64,000 nt of DNA from CAJQHK01 sp038142525 (GTDB lineage Bacteria > Pseudomonadota > Alphaproteobacteria > Rickettsiales > UBA1997), in NCBI GenBank assembly GCA_038142525.1, contig JAYQKE010000015.1, positions 372,001 to 436,000 of the forward strand, read 5' to 3'. A model generated the notes under the pieces. That model did not search any database, was not told the DNA's origin, and saw only the letters and a program-made list of their open reading frames with translations. How positions within the stretch are numbered: the stretch's first letter is position 1; each line of letters starts with the position of its first letter. Position numbers and translations under genes: made by a program. Of this stretch, positions 39,868-49,322 are shown in pieces.

Positions 39868-40369
39868 CTTAAATTCCCATATCTTTACCCACGAGCCATC
39901 TCCTCAGGAATATCATAACCAAAAAGCTCAAAAATTTGTTTTTGCTTTTTTGTAGCCTCTTGTACAAATATCTGCTTTTCATATATTTTTGCCTTTTGTG
40001 CCGAAAGTATAATAAATGCTTGATCCACAGTAAATTCTTTGTTTAATTTCTGATGAATTTTCATAAAAAAGTAAGATAATAAAAATAGTAAAAATAAATG
40101 TCCTCTGAGAGTTTCCTCGCTATGCACTCTTAGTGGTAGCAGGTTTAGATCTGACTTCGAGAAAGCGAACATTCTCTCAACCTTTTGTCTGGTGTAGTAT
40201 AAATTTAGGATATTTGTTTCCTGCTTCTTTGAAGATATTATTACAAACAGGCCCTTTTGATTTATGACCTTAGCTATTTTCTCGTTATCAATATCTTGCT
40301 TATCATCTATTTTTTCAGATAAATAATTATTTACTAAATCAGCCTTTTTCTTTGGATCAAGCACAATAT
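39868..40369 (-). mobile_element. IS1634-family fragment B with its transposase C-terminus
   Basis: The C-terminal part of the transposase reads RGSYIVLDPKKKADL, LNLYYTRQKVERMFAFSKSDLN and ends LFGYDIPEEMARG. YTRQKVERMF holds the catalytic Glu. The terminus CTTAAATTCCCATATCTTTACCC starts at 39868. The 5' part is lost at IS5 copy D (40370). Confidence 0.82.
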
Positions 40370-41721
40370 AGGAACCTCTGAAAAACCAATTATCTAATTT
40401 ATAGATTTGAAACTGTTTAATTTTGTTATTTTTGCCAAAGTTTAGCAAAGTTATTTTATAAAATTTTGTTTGAATTTATTTGATAAAAATAGCCAGAAAA
40501 GCTTGATTTATCTAGCTTTTTTGCTTATTATTGATATATTAAATTCAAATAAAATATATAATTATGGCAACCCAGCAATCATTTTTTTCATTAGCAATTT
40601 CTGGTAGAAAATTAAGAGCGGAGAAGTTTCTTAATCAAATGACGGATATTATTCCATGGCAAAGATTGATTGATAAGATAGAGCCTTTTTATCCTAATGG
40701 TACTAGTGATTACGGAGGCAGGAAGGTGACAGATTTATTATTAATATTTAAGATTCATTTGTTACAGCAGTGGTTTGGTCTTAGTGATCCAGCTATGGAG
40801 GATGCTATATATGATAGAATAAGTTTTCAAAAATTCTTAAATATTGATATTGGTATTGATAATGTTCCGGATGAGACTGTGATATTGAGATTCCGTCATT
40901 TATTGGAAAAGCATAATTTATCGTCGATTATATTTAACGAGGTAAATTCATATCTTGAAGAGAATGATCTTTTGTTGAAGGAGGGTACGATAACTGATGC
41001 GACATTAATATCTGCTCCAACTAGTACAAAAAACAAGAAGAGGAAAAGGGACCAAGAGATGTCTTCTACCAAGAAAGGGAAGAATTATTATTTTGGCATG
41101 AAGTCTCATATTGGTGTGCAAACTAAGGGTAAGCCAATTATTCATTCTATTGTCACGACGACAGCTAAAGATCATGATTCTACTAAAACAGAGGAGTTAT
41201 TACATGGTGATGAAACTTCTTTATTTGGTGACAAGGCCTATGATGATAAGGCAATAAAAAGATTTTGTAGGAATCACAATATATTTTATGGTATAACCAA
41301 TAGAGCTAAATCTAACAAAAAACTTTCAAATAAGCAAAAAAAGAGGAATAAACAATTTTCATCAGTTCGAGCTAAAGTTGAACATCCATTTCAAATTATA
41401 AAGCATCTTTGGGGCTATAGAAAGGTTAGATATAATGGTTTACAAAAGAATACTAATCAATTACAAATGCTATCATCCCTTGCTAATCTCTATATGGTTA
41501 GAAAAATACTACCAAATACAGCGTAACAAGGGATAAATGTGTCTAATTTAGCCAAAAATGGTAAAATTAGACAAGAAACTAGAGAAATTACCACAAATAA
41601 TGCCTAAATTTGGATAAAGATTGTTAATTTTTAACAAAATTAGCAATCTTTATCCAAATTATAAAAATTTTTTCTGAAAAATGAAAAAATAGACAAAATT
41701 AAATAGGAATCAGAGGTTCCT
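40370..41721 (+). mobile_element. IS5-family element D, complete
   Basis: Full-length copy of about 1352 bp with both termini. The flanks do not match: ATATA and IS1634 sequence on the left, TTAA and a rhuM fragment on the right. No target duplication is present, so the two flanks were probably brought together by recombination between IS5 copies. Confidence 0.92.
40564..41526 (+). CDS. IS5-family transposase, intact
   Basis: 320-residue DDE transposase with the same translation as the copy at 30428-31390. Motifs: ITDATLIS, GDKAYDDK, RAKVEHPFQIIKHL. Frame intact, likely functional. Confidence 0.94.
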   Translation: MATQQSFFSLAISGRKLRAEKFLNQMTDIIPWQRLIDKIEPFYPNGTSDYGGRKVTDLLLIFKIHLLQQWFGLSDPAMEDAIYDRISFQKFLNIDIGIDNVPDETVILRFRHLLEKHNLSSIIFNEVNSYLEENDLLLKEGTITDATLISAPTSTKNKKRKRDQEMSSTKKGKNYYFGMKSHIGVQTKGKPIIHSIVTTTAKDHDSTKTEELLHGDETSLFGDKAYDDKAIKRFCRNHNIFYGITNRAKSNKKLSNKQKKRNKQFSSVRAKVEHPFQIIKHLWGYRKVRYNGLQKNTNQLQMLSSLANLYMVRKILPNTA

Positions 41722-41925
41722 TAATTTTTGTTTCAAGAGCATCTAATCTAGAATTATTAATGGCATAGCCATTCATTAAATATTGCTTTAATATTTGAGT
41801 TGCCCACCTTCTAAATTCTACCCCTCTTTGTGATTTAACACGATATCCTACAGATATAATTACATCTAAATTATATAACTCTATTGGCTTATCAGAATTA
41901 GCAATATGCATTTTTTGCATATTGC
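41722..41925 (-). pseudogene. RhuM-family protein fragment
   Basis: About 65 residues: MQKMHIANSDKP, IELYNLDVIISVGYRVKS, GVEFRRWATQILKQYLMNGY and LDALETKI. YNLD-xIISVGYRVKS-FRxWAT is the hallmark of RhuM (Fic-associated virulence) proteins. The N-terminal part is cut by the IS1, the C-terminal part by IS5 copy D. RhuM genes often travel in genomic islands. Confidence 0.8.
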
Positions 41926-41930
41926 TTTTT

Positions 41931-42703
41931 CGGCATTGTTAATTTACAATAGATTTTACTAGCAATTAACATCATTGAGCATAAAATAAGCATTTTAACT
42001 CAATAAATCAAGCTATGAAATGTTTAAAATGCTCCAGTTCTAACGTTTGCAAAAATGGTAAAATGTACGGAATGCGGCGCACGCTATAAGTGTAAAGATT
42101 GCAATTATAATTATACAAAAGGCAGAAATTCTAAAGATAGATCAATAAAAAGATTTGCCCTGGAGTTGTACCTAGAGGGTCTAGGATTTAGATCTATAGG
42201 AAGAATTCTCAAGGTTAGTCATGTAAGTATCTTTAACTGGATCAAGCAATATGGTCAAAATCTTGATTTATTGCAAAATAGCCATGAAATATGCGTAACT
42301 GAGATAGATGAAATGCACAGCTATATTGGTTCAAAAAAACTCTGTCTGGATCTGGATTGCTGTTGATAGAATATGCAAAAGAATTCATCAACTTCGTTGT
42401 TGGCGACAGATCTACAAGAACTGGAAAAGAACTTTGGGAAGGAGTAAAAGACAGAGCTAAAGGCATTATAGCAACGGATTATTGGAAACCGTATGAGAAA
42501 TTTGTTCCTAAGGATAAGCATATTCAATCCAAGGCACATACTTATACTATCGAGGGCTATAATAGCTTGTTCAGACACTTCTTGGCTAGAATGAGAAGAA
42601 AGAGCAAATGCTACTCTAAATCAATAAAGATGCTTGAATATTCAGTAAAATTATTGATTTTAAAGAGAAATGGCTTATTATCTATTTTGGATTAACAATG
42701 CCG
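41931..42703 (+). mobile_element. IS1-family insertion sequence
   Basis: Termini CGGCATTGTTAAT and the inverted ATTAACAATGCCG enclose 773 bp, the standard IS1 size. The transposase inside is frameshifted. It truncates the rhuM fragment. No direct repeat is seen at its flanks. Confidence 0.85.
42015..42695 (+). pseudogene. IS1-family transposase (InsAB type), frameshifted
   Basis: The N-terminus is a zinc-finger/helix-turn-helix region (MKCLKCSSSNVCKNG, then CTECGARYKCKDCNYN and GRILKVSHVSIFNWIK). The catalytic domain follows with CVTEIDEMHSYIG and ATDYWKPY and ends CYSKSIKMLEYSVKLL. Frame changes occur near 42057 and 42350. Natural IS1 uses one -1 frameshift between InsA and InsB; at least one extra shift is present here. 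Confidence 0.85.
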
Positions 42704-42745
42704 TTAATTTTATATCTAATATAAATTAACTTAGTTGATTATATT

Positions 42746-44091
42746 CTAGGCATTCATAGAAGTGAAAAAATCCTTATTACTTTGAGTATTTTGAATCTTT
42801 TCCAATAAAAACTCCATCGCTTCAACCGAATTCATAGATCCTATTATTTTTCTAATCATCCAAGTTTTAGAAAGAGTCGCTTTATCAATCAACAAATCCT
42901 CTCTTCTTGTACCAGACTTAGTAATATCAATGGCTGGATAAATTCTTTTATCAGATAATTTACGATCAAGAACGATCTCTGAATTACCAGTTCCCTTAAA
43001 TTCCTCAAAAATTACTTCATCCATCTTTGAGCCGGTATTAACTAAAGCTGTACCAATAATTGTTAAAGAACCACCTTGCTCGATATTTCTTGCGGCACCA
43101 AAAAATCTCTTTGGTTTTTGCAAGGCGTTAGCATCAACACCACCTGTTAAAACCTTACCAGAAGATGGGACTATTGTATTATAAGCTCTAGCTAATCTAG
43201 TGATTGAATCAAGTAAAATAACTACATCCTTTTTTGACTCAACCAATCTTTTAGCTTTCTCTATAACCATTTCAGCTAACTGAACATGTCTTATCGCAGA
43301 CTCGTCAAAAGTAGAACTAACAACTTCACCTTTAACAGATCTTCTCATATCAGTTACCTCTTCTGGTCTTTCATCAATTAATAGAACCATTAAGGTTACC
43401 TCTGGATGATTAGTAGTAATTGATCTAGCAATATTTTGCATTAAATATGTTTTACCAGTTCTAGGTGGCGCAACAATAAGAGCCCTCTGACCCTTACCAA
43501 GAGGAGAGGTTAAGTCAATCAATCTAGCGCTTAAATTGTTAGATTTAGCGCCCTCAATTTCCAAATTTAACCTTTCCTTTGGATATAAAGGCGTCAGATC
43601 ATCAAATAATATTCTATTTTTAGCTAATTCGATATCAGCATGATTAATTTTACTTACTTTTAATAATGCAAAATATCTTTCACCTTTTTTGGAGCTCTAA
43701 CTTGACCAGTAATAACATCACCTGTTCTAAGTCCAAACCTTTTAATTTGATTAGGAGAGACATAAATATCATCGGAACCCTGCTGATAGTTTGTTTCATT
43801 AGTTCTTAAAAAACCAAAACCATCTGCTAAAATTTCTAAAACACCCTCACCAATAATTACATTATAATAATTCTTCATAGAAAAACTTTTCAAAATCTGA
43901 TAAATCAAATCTTGCTTCCCAAGTTCACTAACATTTTCAAGATTATATTCTTTAGCTAATTCTATAATTTCTTCAGCACTACTAGATTTAAGAGCCTTTA
44001 ATTCTAAAGTTTCTACTTCTTTTGAAGGTTTATTATCATCTCTAGATATTGAAGCTTCGTGATTAATATTATCATCTTCTTTTTTTTCCAA
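42746..44091 (-). CDS. rho: transcription termination factor Rho, one frameshift
   Basis: RNA-dependent hexameric helicase. N-terminal Rho domain, then the cold-shock RNA-binding domain (VLEILADGFGFLRT, DDIYVSPNQIKRFGLRTGD), Walker A VAPPRTGKTYL, Walker B VILLDSITRLARAYN and Q-loop/R-loop near the end. One A is missing in an A-run near 43677 (APKK, then GERYFALLKVSKIN in the other frame). About 445 residues when corrected. Divergent from hemE across an AT-rich 600-base gap. Confidence 0.94.
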
Positions 44092-44691
44092 ATTTATAGT
44101 TTTTGAAATTTTTCTACTTCTGGCAAAGAGAGGAGGCAGTTTTAATTATAGTCATATTAATAATTTAAATAAAATATAGATTTCATTCCAAGATCAACGA
44201 TTTTTAAGATCAAATCAATTAGGTAAAAAATAAAGCAGAAATATCCTTGACAAAGAACTTGTGAAAAAGTTTTTAAAAGAGATTTTAATTTTCCAAAAAA
44301 ATATTAAATAAAGTTTGAACATCAAAAAACATCTTTTTTAGTAATTTTCTTTACTAAAAACAACAACGAAGAAGAATTCTATATCCGTTTTCTTATTCGT
44401 CAAGAAAAATGTTAATAAAATGTTAATAAAATATCTCTTACTAACATAAAAGTAAAAATGATATTTAATTATAGGTTTAAAACAAGTTGTTAACATTTTT
44501 ATTAAATATTAATAACAAATTTTTAATTATTAAAAATGTTAGTAATAAAATATATTAATATTTATAACCTGAAGTAATATAACCTTACCTATAATAATTT
44601 TCTTGTTAATAAATTTGTTAATTATAATAATAAACTAAAAAAACATCCTTATTATAATAATTAAATAATATATAATTTTTTTTAATTAGAT
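44092..44691. other. oriC: 600-bp AT-rich gap between rho and hemE, candidate replication origin
   Basis: No gene is found. The AT content is far above the rest, and 44585-44690 is almost purely A/T. TGTTAATAA occurs at 44410-44418, 44421-44429 and 44604-44612, with TGTTAATTA at 44616-44624. TTAA-N7-TTAA, the CtrA consensus, occurs at 44412-44426. In Caulobacter, and in proposals for Rickettsia and Wolbachia, the origin lies beside hemE. Three parS-like sites lie 9-13 kb away. The short motifs alone could be chance in such AT-rich DNA. Confidence 0.55.
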
Positions 44692-45726
44692 TTGAAATTA
44701 TTAAAAACTTTACAAAATAAAACAAAAAACATTTCTCCTCCTATTTGGTTTATGAGACAAGCTGGTAGATATTTACCAGAATATAGAGAAATTAGATCAA
44801 AGGAAGATAATTTTTTAGATCTATGTTATAATCCAAAATTAGCAACAGAAATAACATTACAGCCAATTAAAAGATTTGGTTTTGATGGTGCAATTTTATT
44901 TTCTGATATTTTGGTAATACCAGATGCTTTAGGTATAAAAACAAAATTTATTAAAAATATAGGTCCAAAATTAGACCCAATAACATCAGAAAAAGATTTA
45001 ACAAATCTAAAAATAAATAATATTAAAAATCACTTACAGCCAGTTTTTGAAACGATAAATCTTGTAAAATTATATAAACCAAAAGAAACTAACTTTATTG
45101 GTTTTAGTGGCTCTCCCTGGACTATTTCCACCTATATTGTTGAAGGAGGATCCTCCAGAAATTTTGAAAAAATCAGATCTATAGCTATAAAAAATGAGGA
45201 TTTTTTTCAAAAATTAATAGATATATTAATTAATTCAATTATTGAATATTTATCTTATCAAATTGAATCTGGTGTTGAAATTATTCAATTATTTGACTCT
45301 TGGGCCGGAATTTTACCAGAAAATCAGTTTAATAAATGGGTTTTAAATCCTAATAAAAAAATTATTGATAAAATTAAAGAAAAATATCCAAATATTCCTA
45401 TTATTTTATTTACCAAAGGAGGCGGTATTTTAAATAAAAATATTTGCCAAAATATCAATTTTGAATGTTTAGCAATTGATCAAAATTTACCAAGATGGTG
45501 GGCTAAGGATAATATTCAGAAAAAATACAATAAAATTATTCAAGGTAATTTAGATAATATTTTACTTTGCTATGGTTCAAAGGAGGAGATTAAGAAGGAA
45601 GTTATAGATATTCTGGATAATTTTAATGATCAAAATTTTATCTTTAATTTAGGTCACGGTATATTAAAAGAAACGCCTATTGAAAATGTTGAACATGTTA
45701 TTGAATTAGTTAGAAATTATAGCTAA
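44692..45726 (+). CDS. hemE: uroporphyrinogen decarboxylase
   Basis: HemE removes four carboxyl groups from uroporphyrinogen III in haem synthesis. The 344-residue protein has the signature PIWFMRQAGRYLPEYR near residues 18-33 and FSGSPWTISTYIVEG. Start is TTG at 44692, followed by KLLKTLQNK, the normal N-terminus. Frame intact. hemE flanks the origin in several alphaproteobacteria. Confidence 0.95.
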   Translation: MKLLKTLQNKTKNISPPIWFMRQAGRYLPEYREIRSKEDNFLDLCYNPKLATEITLQPIKRFGFDGAILFSDILVIPDALGIKTKFIKNIGPKLDPITSEKDLTNLKINNIKNHLQPVFETINLVKLYKPKETNFIGFSGSPWTISTYIVEGGSSRNFEKIRSIAIKNEDFFQKLIDILINSIIEYLSYQIESGVEIIQLFDSWAGILPENQFNKWVLNPNKKIIDKIKEKYPNIPIILFTKGGGILNKNICQNINFECLAIDQNLPRWWAKDNIQKKYNKIIQGNLDNILLCYGSKEEIKKEVIDILDNFNDQNFIFNLGHGILKETPIENVEHVIELVRNYS

Positions 45727-45787
45727 CTAAGTTAATTTTAGTTAACCATATAGAAACTTCTGAAAAACTAAAATTGGAATTTCTAAG

Positions 45788-46272
45788 CTATTTTTTTAAA
45801 TCTTTTAATATTTCAACCACTTTTTTCTTATCCAATTTTTCATAATAATCATCATTAATTTGAATCATTGGTGCATTAACACAAGCACCCAAACACTCAA
45901 CTTCTTTTAAAGTAAATAAATTATCTTTACTAGTTTGATTCATATTAATTTTAAGGTGTTTTTTTATTGCTTCAGTTACATCCTTTGATCCGCAAAGCAT
46001 ACATGGTGTAGTCCGCAAACTTGGATTAAATATTTACCAACAGGATTAAGATTATACATAGAATAAAAACTTACTACTTCATAAATATGAATTACTGGCA
46101 AATCTAATAATTTGGATAAATATTCTATTACCTCTTTTGAGATATAATTGTTATTTTGTCTCTGCGCTAAATCAAGTAATGGCATTACAGCAGATTTTGA
46201 TCTTTCTTTAGGATATTTTTCTATAATTTCTCCTGATTTTTTTAGATTTTCTTTATTAAAAGTAAAAGACAT
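45788..46272 (-). CDS. nuoE: NADH-quinone oxidoreductase subunit E, one frameshift
   Basis: NuoE carries the N1a [2Fe-2S] cluster of complex I. The N-terminal helical part reads IIEKYPKERSKSAVMPLLDLAQRQ and VSFYSMYNLNPVGKYLIQVCG. After one missing base near 46013 the reading continues TTPCMLCGS and ECLGACVNAPM, with the four cluster Cys residues. About 160 residues in total, as expected. lepB lies 1 base upstream on the same strand. Confidence 0.92.
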
Positions 46273-46273
46273 A

Positions 46274-47178
46274 TTATTTTATTAACTTAAAAATTCTATC
46301 AAATCTGATATTAAACGGCCATTTCCAAAATTGCAAAAAAGGATATTTTGCCGAGAAGAATATCATTTTAGCCTCACCAATTAAATTTTCATAGGGAATA
46401 AATCCAACGGATGTTTGAAATCTACTATCTTGAGAATTATCTCTATTATCTCCCATGACAAAATAATGATTTTCAGGAACTATATATTCTTCAGTATTAT
46501 CACTAGGTGAATATCCATAATCTATAGTTTCAATTATTCTTTTATTAGGTAATATTTCTTTAAATTTCTTTACATTTATTTCCTTACCAGATTTAAACAC
46601 ATCTTTAAAATAACCATCATATTTTTTTTTCAATTGCTATATCATTGATAAAAACCTGACCATTTTTCATTTTAATTCTATCCCCAGCTAGACCGATTAT
46701 TCTTTTTATATAATTTATATTGGTATCGGTTGGTTTTCTAAAAACAGCTACATCACCTCTTTCTGGTTTTTTTTTAAAAGCTCTGCCAGAAAATAAATCT
46801 AAGCCAAAAGGTAAAGAATATTTACTGTAGCCATAACTAATTTTAGAAACGACTATATAATCATGAATTAATAAATTTGGCTTCATAGATCCAGAAGGAA
46901 TATGAAATGGTTCGGCAATGAATGATCTAAAGCTAATAGCAAAAAATACAATTAAAATAAAATCTTTTACTAAACCCTTTTTTTTTATGGAAGTAAAAAC
47001 ATAAACAAAATGTTAATAAAGAAAATATAATGATAAATTTTATCTCCAATAATCCATCAATAATAAAAGACAAGATTATGGAAATAATTAAAAAAACATA
47101 AAATATTGAAGGGTTAATATTGTTTAACTTTTTCCATAGTTTTTTATTGTCCTGAGATTTTCCTTTTTTCTTAAACAT
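46274..47178 (-). CDS. lepB: signal peptidase I, two frameshifts
   Basis: LepB cleaves signal peptides at the inner membrane. The catalytic Ser is in HIPSGSMKPNL and the Lys in NYIKRIIGLAGDR; FVMGDNRDNSQDSR is the conserved late motif. The N-terminus (MFKKKGKSQDNKKLW, two hydrophobic helices) joins GLVKDFILIVFFAIS across an A9 run near 46982. A second A9 run near 46626 breaks the frame after IAIEKK. Both shifts are in homopolymers. Total length is about 300. Confidence 0.88.
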
Positions 47179-47227
47179 TAAGATTTTATTATTAATTTTT
47201 ATCTAAACAAAGAACCTATTACCAAGA

Positions 47228-47826
47228 ATGAAAAAAATCAAAATATTTTTCCTAATTTTAATTTTTCCACAAATAGCTTTTGCTTCATTAATTGGAAATT
47301 TAATGTTTAAGCCCGCTTTAACATTAGAACATCAAACTAGCTATATAGAAAAAAATGACTTTAAGAGAAATAATTTTGAAGATGATTTAAAAAATTTTGA
47401 TAATGTTGTTTTTGGGCTTCATTTAAGACCAAGTAAATATTTTGGTTTTAATGCTAATTTTAGTAAATTCGTGCAAAATCTAGGGATTTCATAAATCAAG
47501 ATCCAGCTAAAAAATCCTCTTCAAAATTAACAATTTATGATTTATCTACATTATTTTTTGTTCCTTTAATTGGTGATGGCTTGGTTGAGTTATTCTTAGA
47601 AGCAGGAGTTTCTGATATTAATAATAATTTAAAAATACACAGATTATCAGAAAGTGAAAATTTTAAATCTCATGAAACTGTTTTTTTATATGGGGGAGGT
47701 TTACAAATTGATCCTTATATTTTAGATATTGCCTTTAGAGCTTCATATCAAGAAAGGATATCAAGATTAAATATTCTTAAATCAAATGTTAAAACTTTTA
47801 GAGTTGGTATAGTAAAATATTTTTAA
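47228..47826 (+). CDS. outer-membrane beta-barrel-like protein, one frameshift
   Basis: The signal peptide is clear (KKIKIFFLILIFPQIAFA). The rest has alternating amphipathic strands (FKPALTLEHQTSY, VVFGLHLRPSKYFGF, FLEAGVSD, VKTFRVGIVKYF), and the protein ends on an aromatic residue, like outer-membrane porins. A single-base shift near 47481 separates the halves (FINQDPAKKSSS continues in the other frame). About 200 residues; the specific family is not recognised. Confidence 0.6.
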
Positions 47827-47836
47827 TAGTAAAAGA

Positions 47837-48424
47837 GTGGATAATCTTAACAATTTAATTAAAAAAATCTCAAAATTACCAACTTTTGGCCCAAGGTCAG
47901 CACGTAGATTTGTTTTACATTTATTACAAAATAAGGATAATATGGCATCTTTGATTGATGATATGATTTTGGTTAAAAATCAAACTAAAAATTGTATTAT
48001 TTGTGGTAATCTTGATATGACGGAGATTTGTTCTATTTGTTCCGATCCTAAAAGAGATAATAAATCAATTTGTGTAGTTGAAGATATTTCTGATATTTGG
48101 GCTTTAGAAAAAAGTAATATTTTTAATGGTAAATATCATATTTTGGGAGGAGTTTTATCAGCAATATTAGGTAAGACCCCAGAAGATCTAAATATTAAAT
48201 CTTTAATAAAAAGATTAGAGGGAGGGAGGGTTGAAGAAATAATTATTGCTATAAATCCAACAATTGATGGCATCACAACTTCTTATTATTTATCAGAAAT
48301 TTTACAGGAATTTAATATTAAAATTTCTAAATTAGCTAATGGTATTCCAATTGGTAGTGAGTTAGATTATTTGGATGAAGGAACAATTAATATAGCCTTT
48401 AAAGCAAGAGAAAAATTTAATTAA
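47837..48424 (+). CDS. recR: recombination protein RecR
   Basis: RecR works with RecO to load RecA at gaps. The 195-residue protein has a helix-hairpin-helix start (LPTFGPRSARRF), a four-Cys zinc finger (CIICGNLDMTEICSIC) and a Toprim domain (VVEDISDIWALE). The start is GTG at 47837. Length typical (about 200). Confidence 0.95.
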   Translation: MDNLNNLIKKISKLPTFGPRSARRFVLHLLQNKDNMASLIDDMILVKNQTKNCIICGNLDMTEICSICSDPKRDNKSICVVEDISDIWALEKSNIFNGKYHILGGVLSAILGKTPEDLNIKSLIKRLEGGRVEEIIIAINPTIDGITTSYYLSEILQEFNIKISKLANGIPIGSELDYLDEGTINIAFKAREKFN

Positions 48425-48425
48425 T

Positions 48426-49319
48426 ATGAAATTTTTAAAGGAAATTCGTTACATTATAGAATATATTTTAGTCAAAATATTCATCCTAATTTTTAAAATA
48501 TTAAAATTTGAAAAATCTACAAAATTATCAATTTTCCTGATAAAACTTATAGGTAAGAGACTGTCTGTTCACAATTTAGCTAAAGATAATATTCAAAAAT
48601 CTTTAAAAAAACTAACAAAGAAGGAGGTGGGTGATATCATTGAGGATATGTGGGAAAATCTAGGTCGTATCATTACAGAATATTATTTTATTAATAAAAA
48701 ACCCAAAGAAGAATTTGATAAAATAATAACATTAGATAAAAAATCTAAGAAAAATTTCCAAAAATTAAAAAGATCTAAAAAAGGTGGTATTTTATTTTCA
48801 GCTCATTTTGGTAATTGGGAAGTTGGTGCTAAATACTTTTCTCTTAATGGCTTAAAATTTAAAAGTCTTTATCGCCCTTTTAATAATAAATATGTCGATC
48901 AGTTAGTCTCTTTAGATAAAAGAAAAAATATTGAGATGATTGGCAAAGGTTCAAGCGGAAATAAAGAAATAGTAAATTCTTTAAAAAATGGTGAATTTAT
49001 TATTATTTTAGCTGATCAAAGGGTGGGCGATGGTATTAAGGTACCTTTTTTTAGCAGAAAGGCCTTAACTTCTCCATCTTTTGCAAAATTATCTTTAAAA
49101 TACAACATACCCCTTATTCCAATTAGAATTATTAGGCAAAAAGATAAAAATAATTTTAATATAGAAGTAGCGGATCCTTTAAAAATTACTCAAGATAAAG
49201 AATTGACAATGGATAAAAAAATCTATAAAATCACCAGAGAAATCAACAAAACTTTGGAAAAATGGATAAAACAATATCCCGAGCAATGGTTTTGGGTTCA
49301 TAATCGCTGGAAACAATAA
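48426..49319 (+). CDS. lipid A acyltransferase (LpxL/HtrB family)
   Basis: The 297-residue protein has an N-terminal membrane anchor and the acyltransferase motif FSAHFGNWEVG near residue 126 (HxxxxE type), then ILADQRVGDG and a C-terminal EQWFWVHNRWK, all typical of lipid A late acyltransferases. LPS-type envelope is implied. recR is 1 base upstream and ftsH 3 bases downstream. Confidence 0.9.
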   Translation: MKFLKEIRYIIEYILVKIFILIFKILKFEKSTKLSIFLIKLIGKRLSVHNLAKDNIQKSLKKLTKKEVGDIIEDMWENLGRIITEYYFINKKPKEEFDKIITLDKKSKKNFQKLKRSKKGGILFSAHFGNWEVGAKYFSLNGLKFKSLYRPFNNKYVDQLVSLDKRKNIEMIGKGSSGNKEIVNSLKNGEFIIILADQRVGDGIKVPFFSRKALTSPSFAKLSLKYNIPLIPIRIIRQKDKNNFNIEVADPLKITQDKELTMDKKIYKITREINKTLEKWIKQYPEQWFWVHNRWKQ

Positions 49320-49322
49320 TAT

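Noticed and set aside
44410..44429. TGTTAATAA repeats taken as proven DnaA boxes
   Set aside because: They differ from TTATNCACA at key positions and are expected by chance in DNA this AT-rich; kept only as supporting evidence for the origin.
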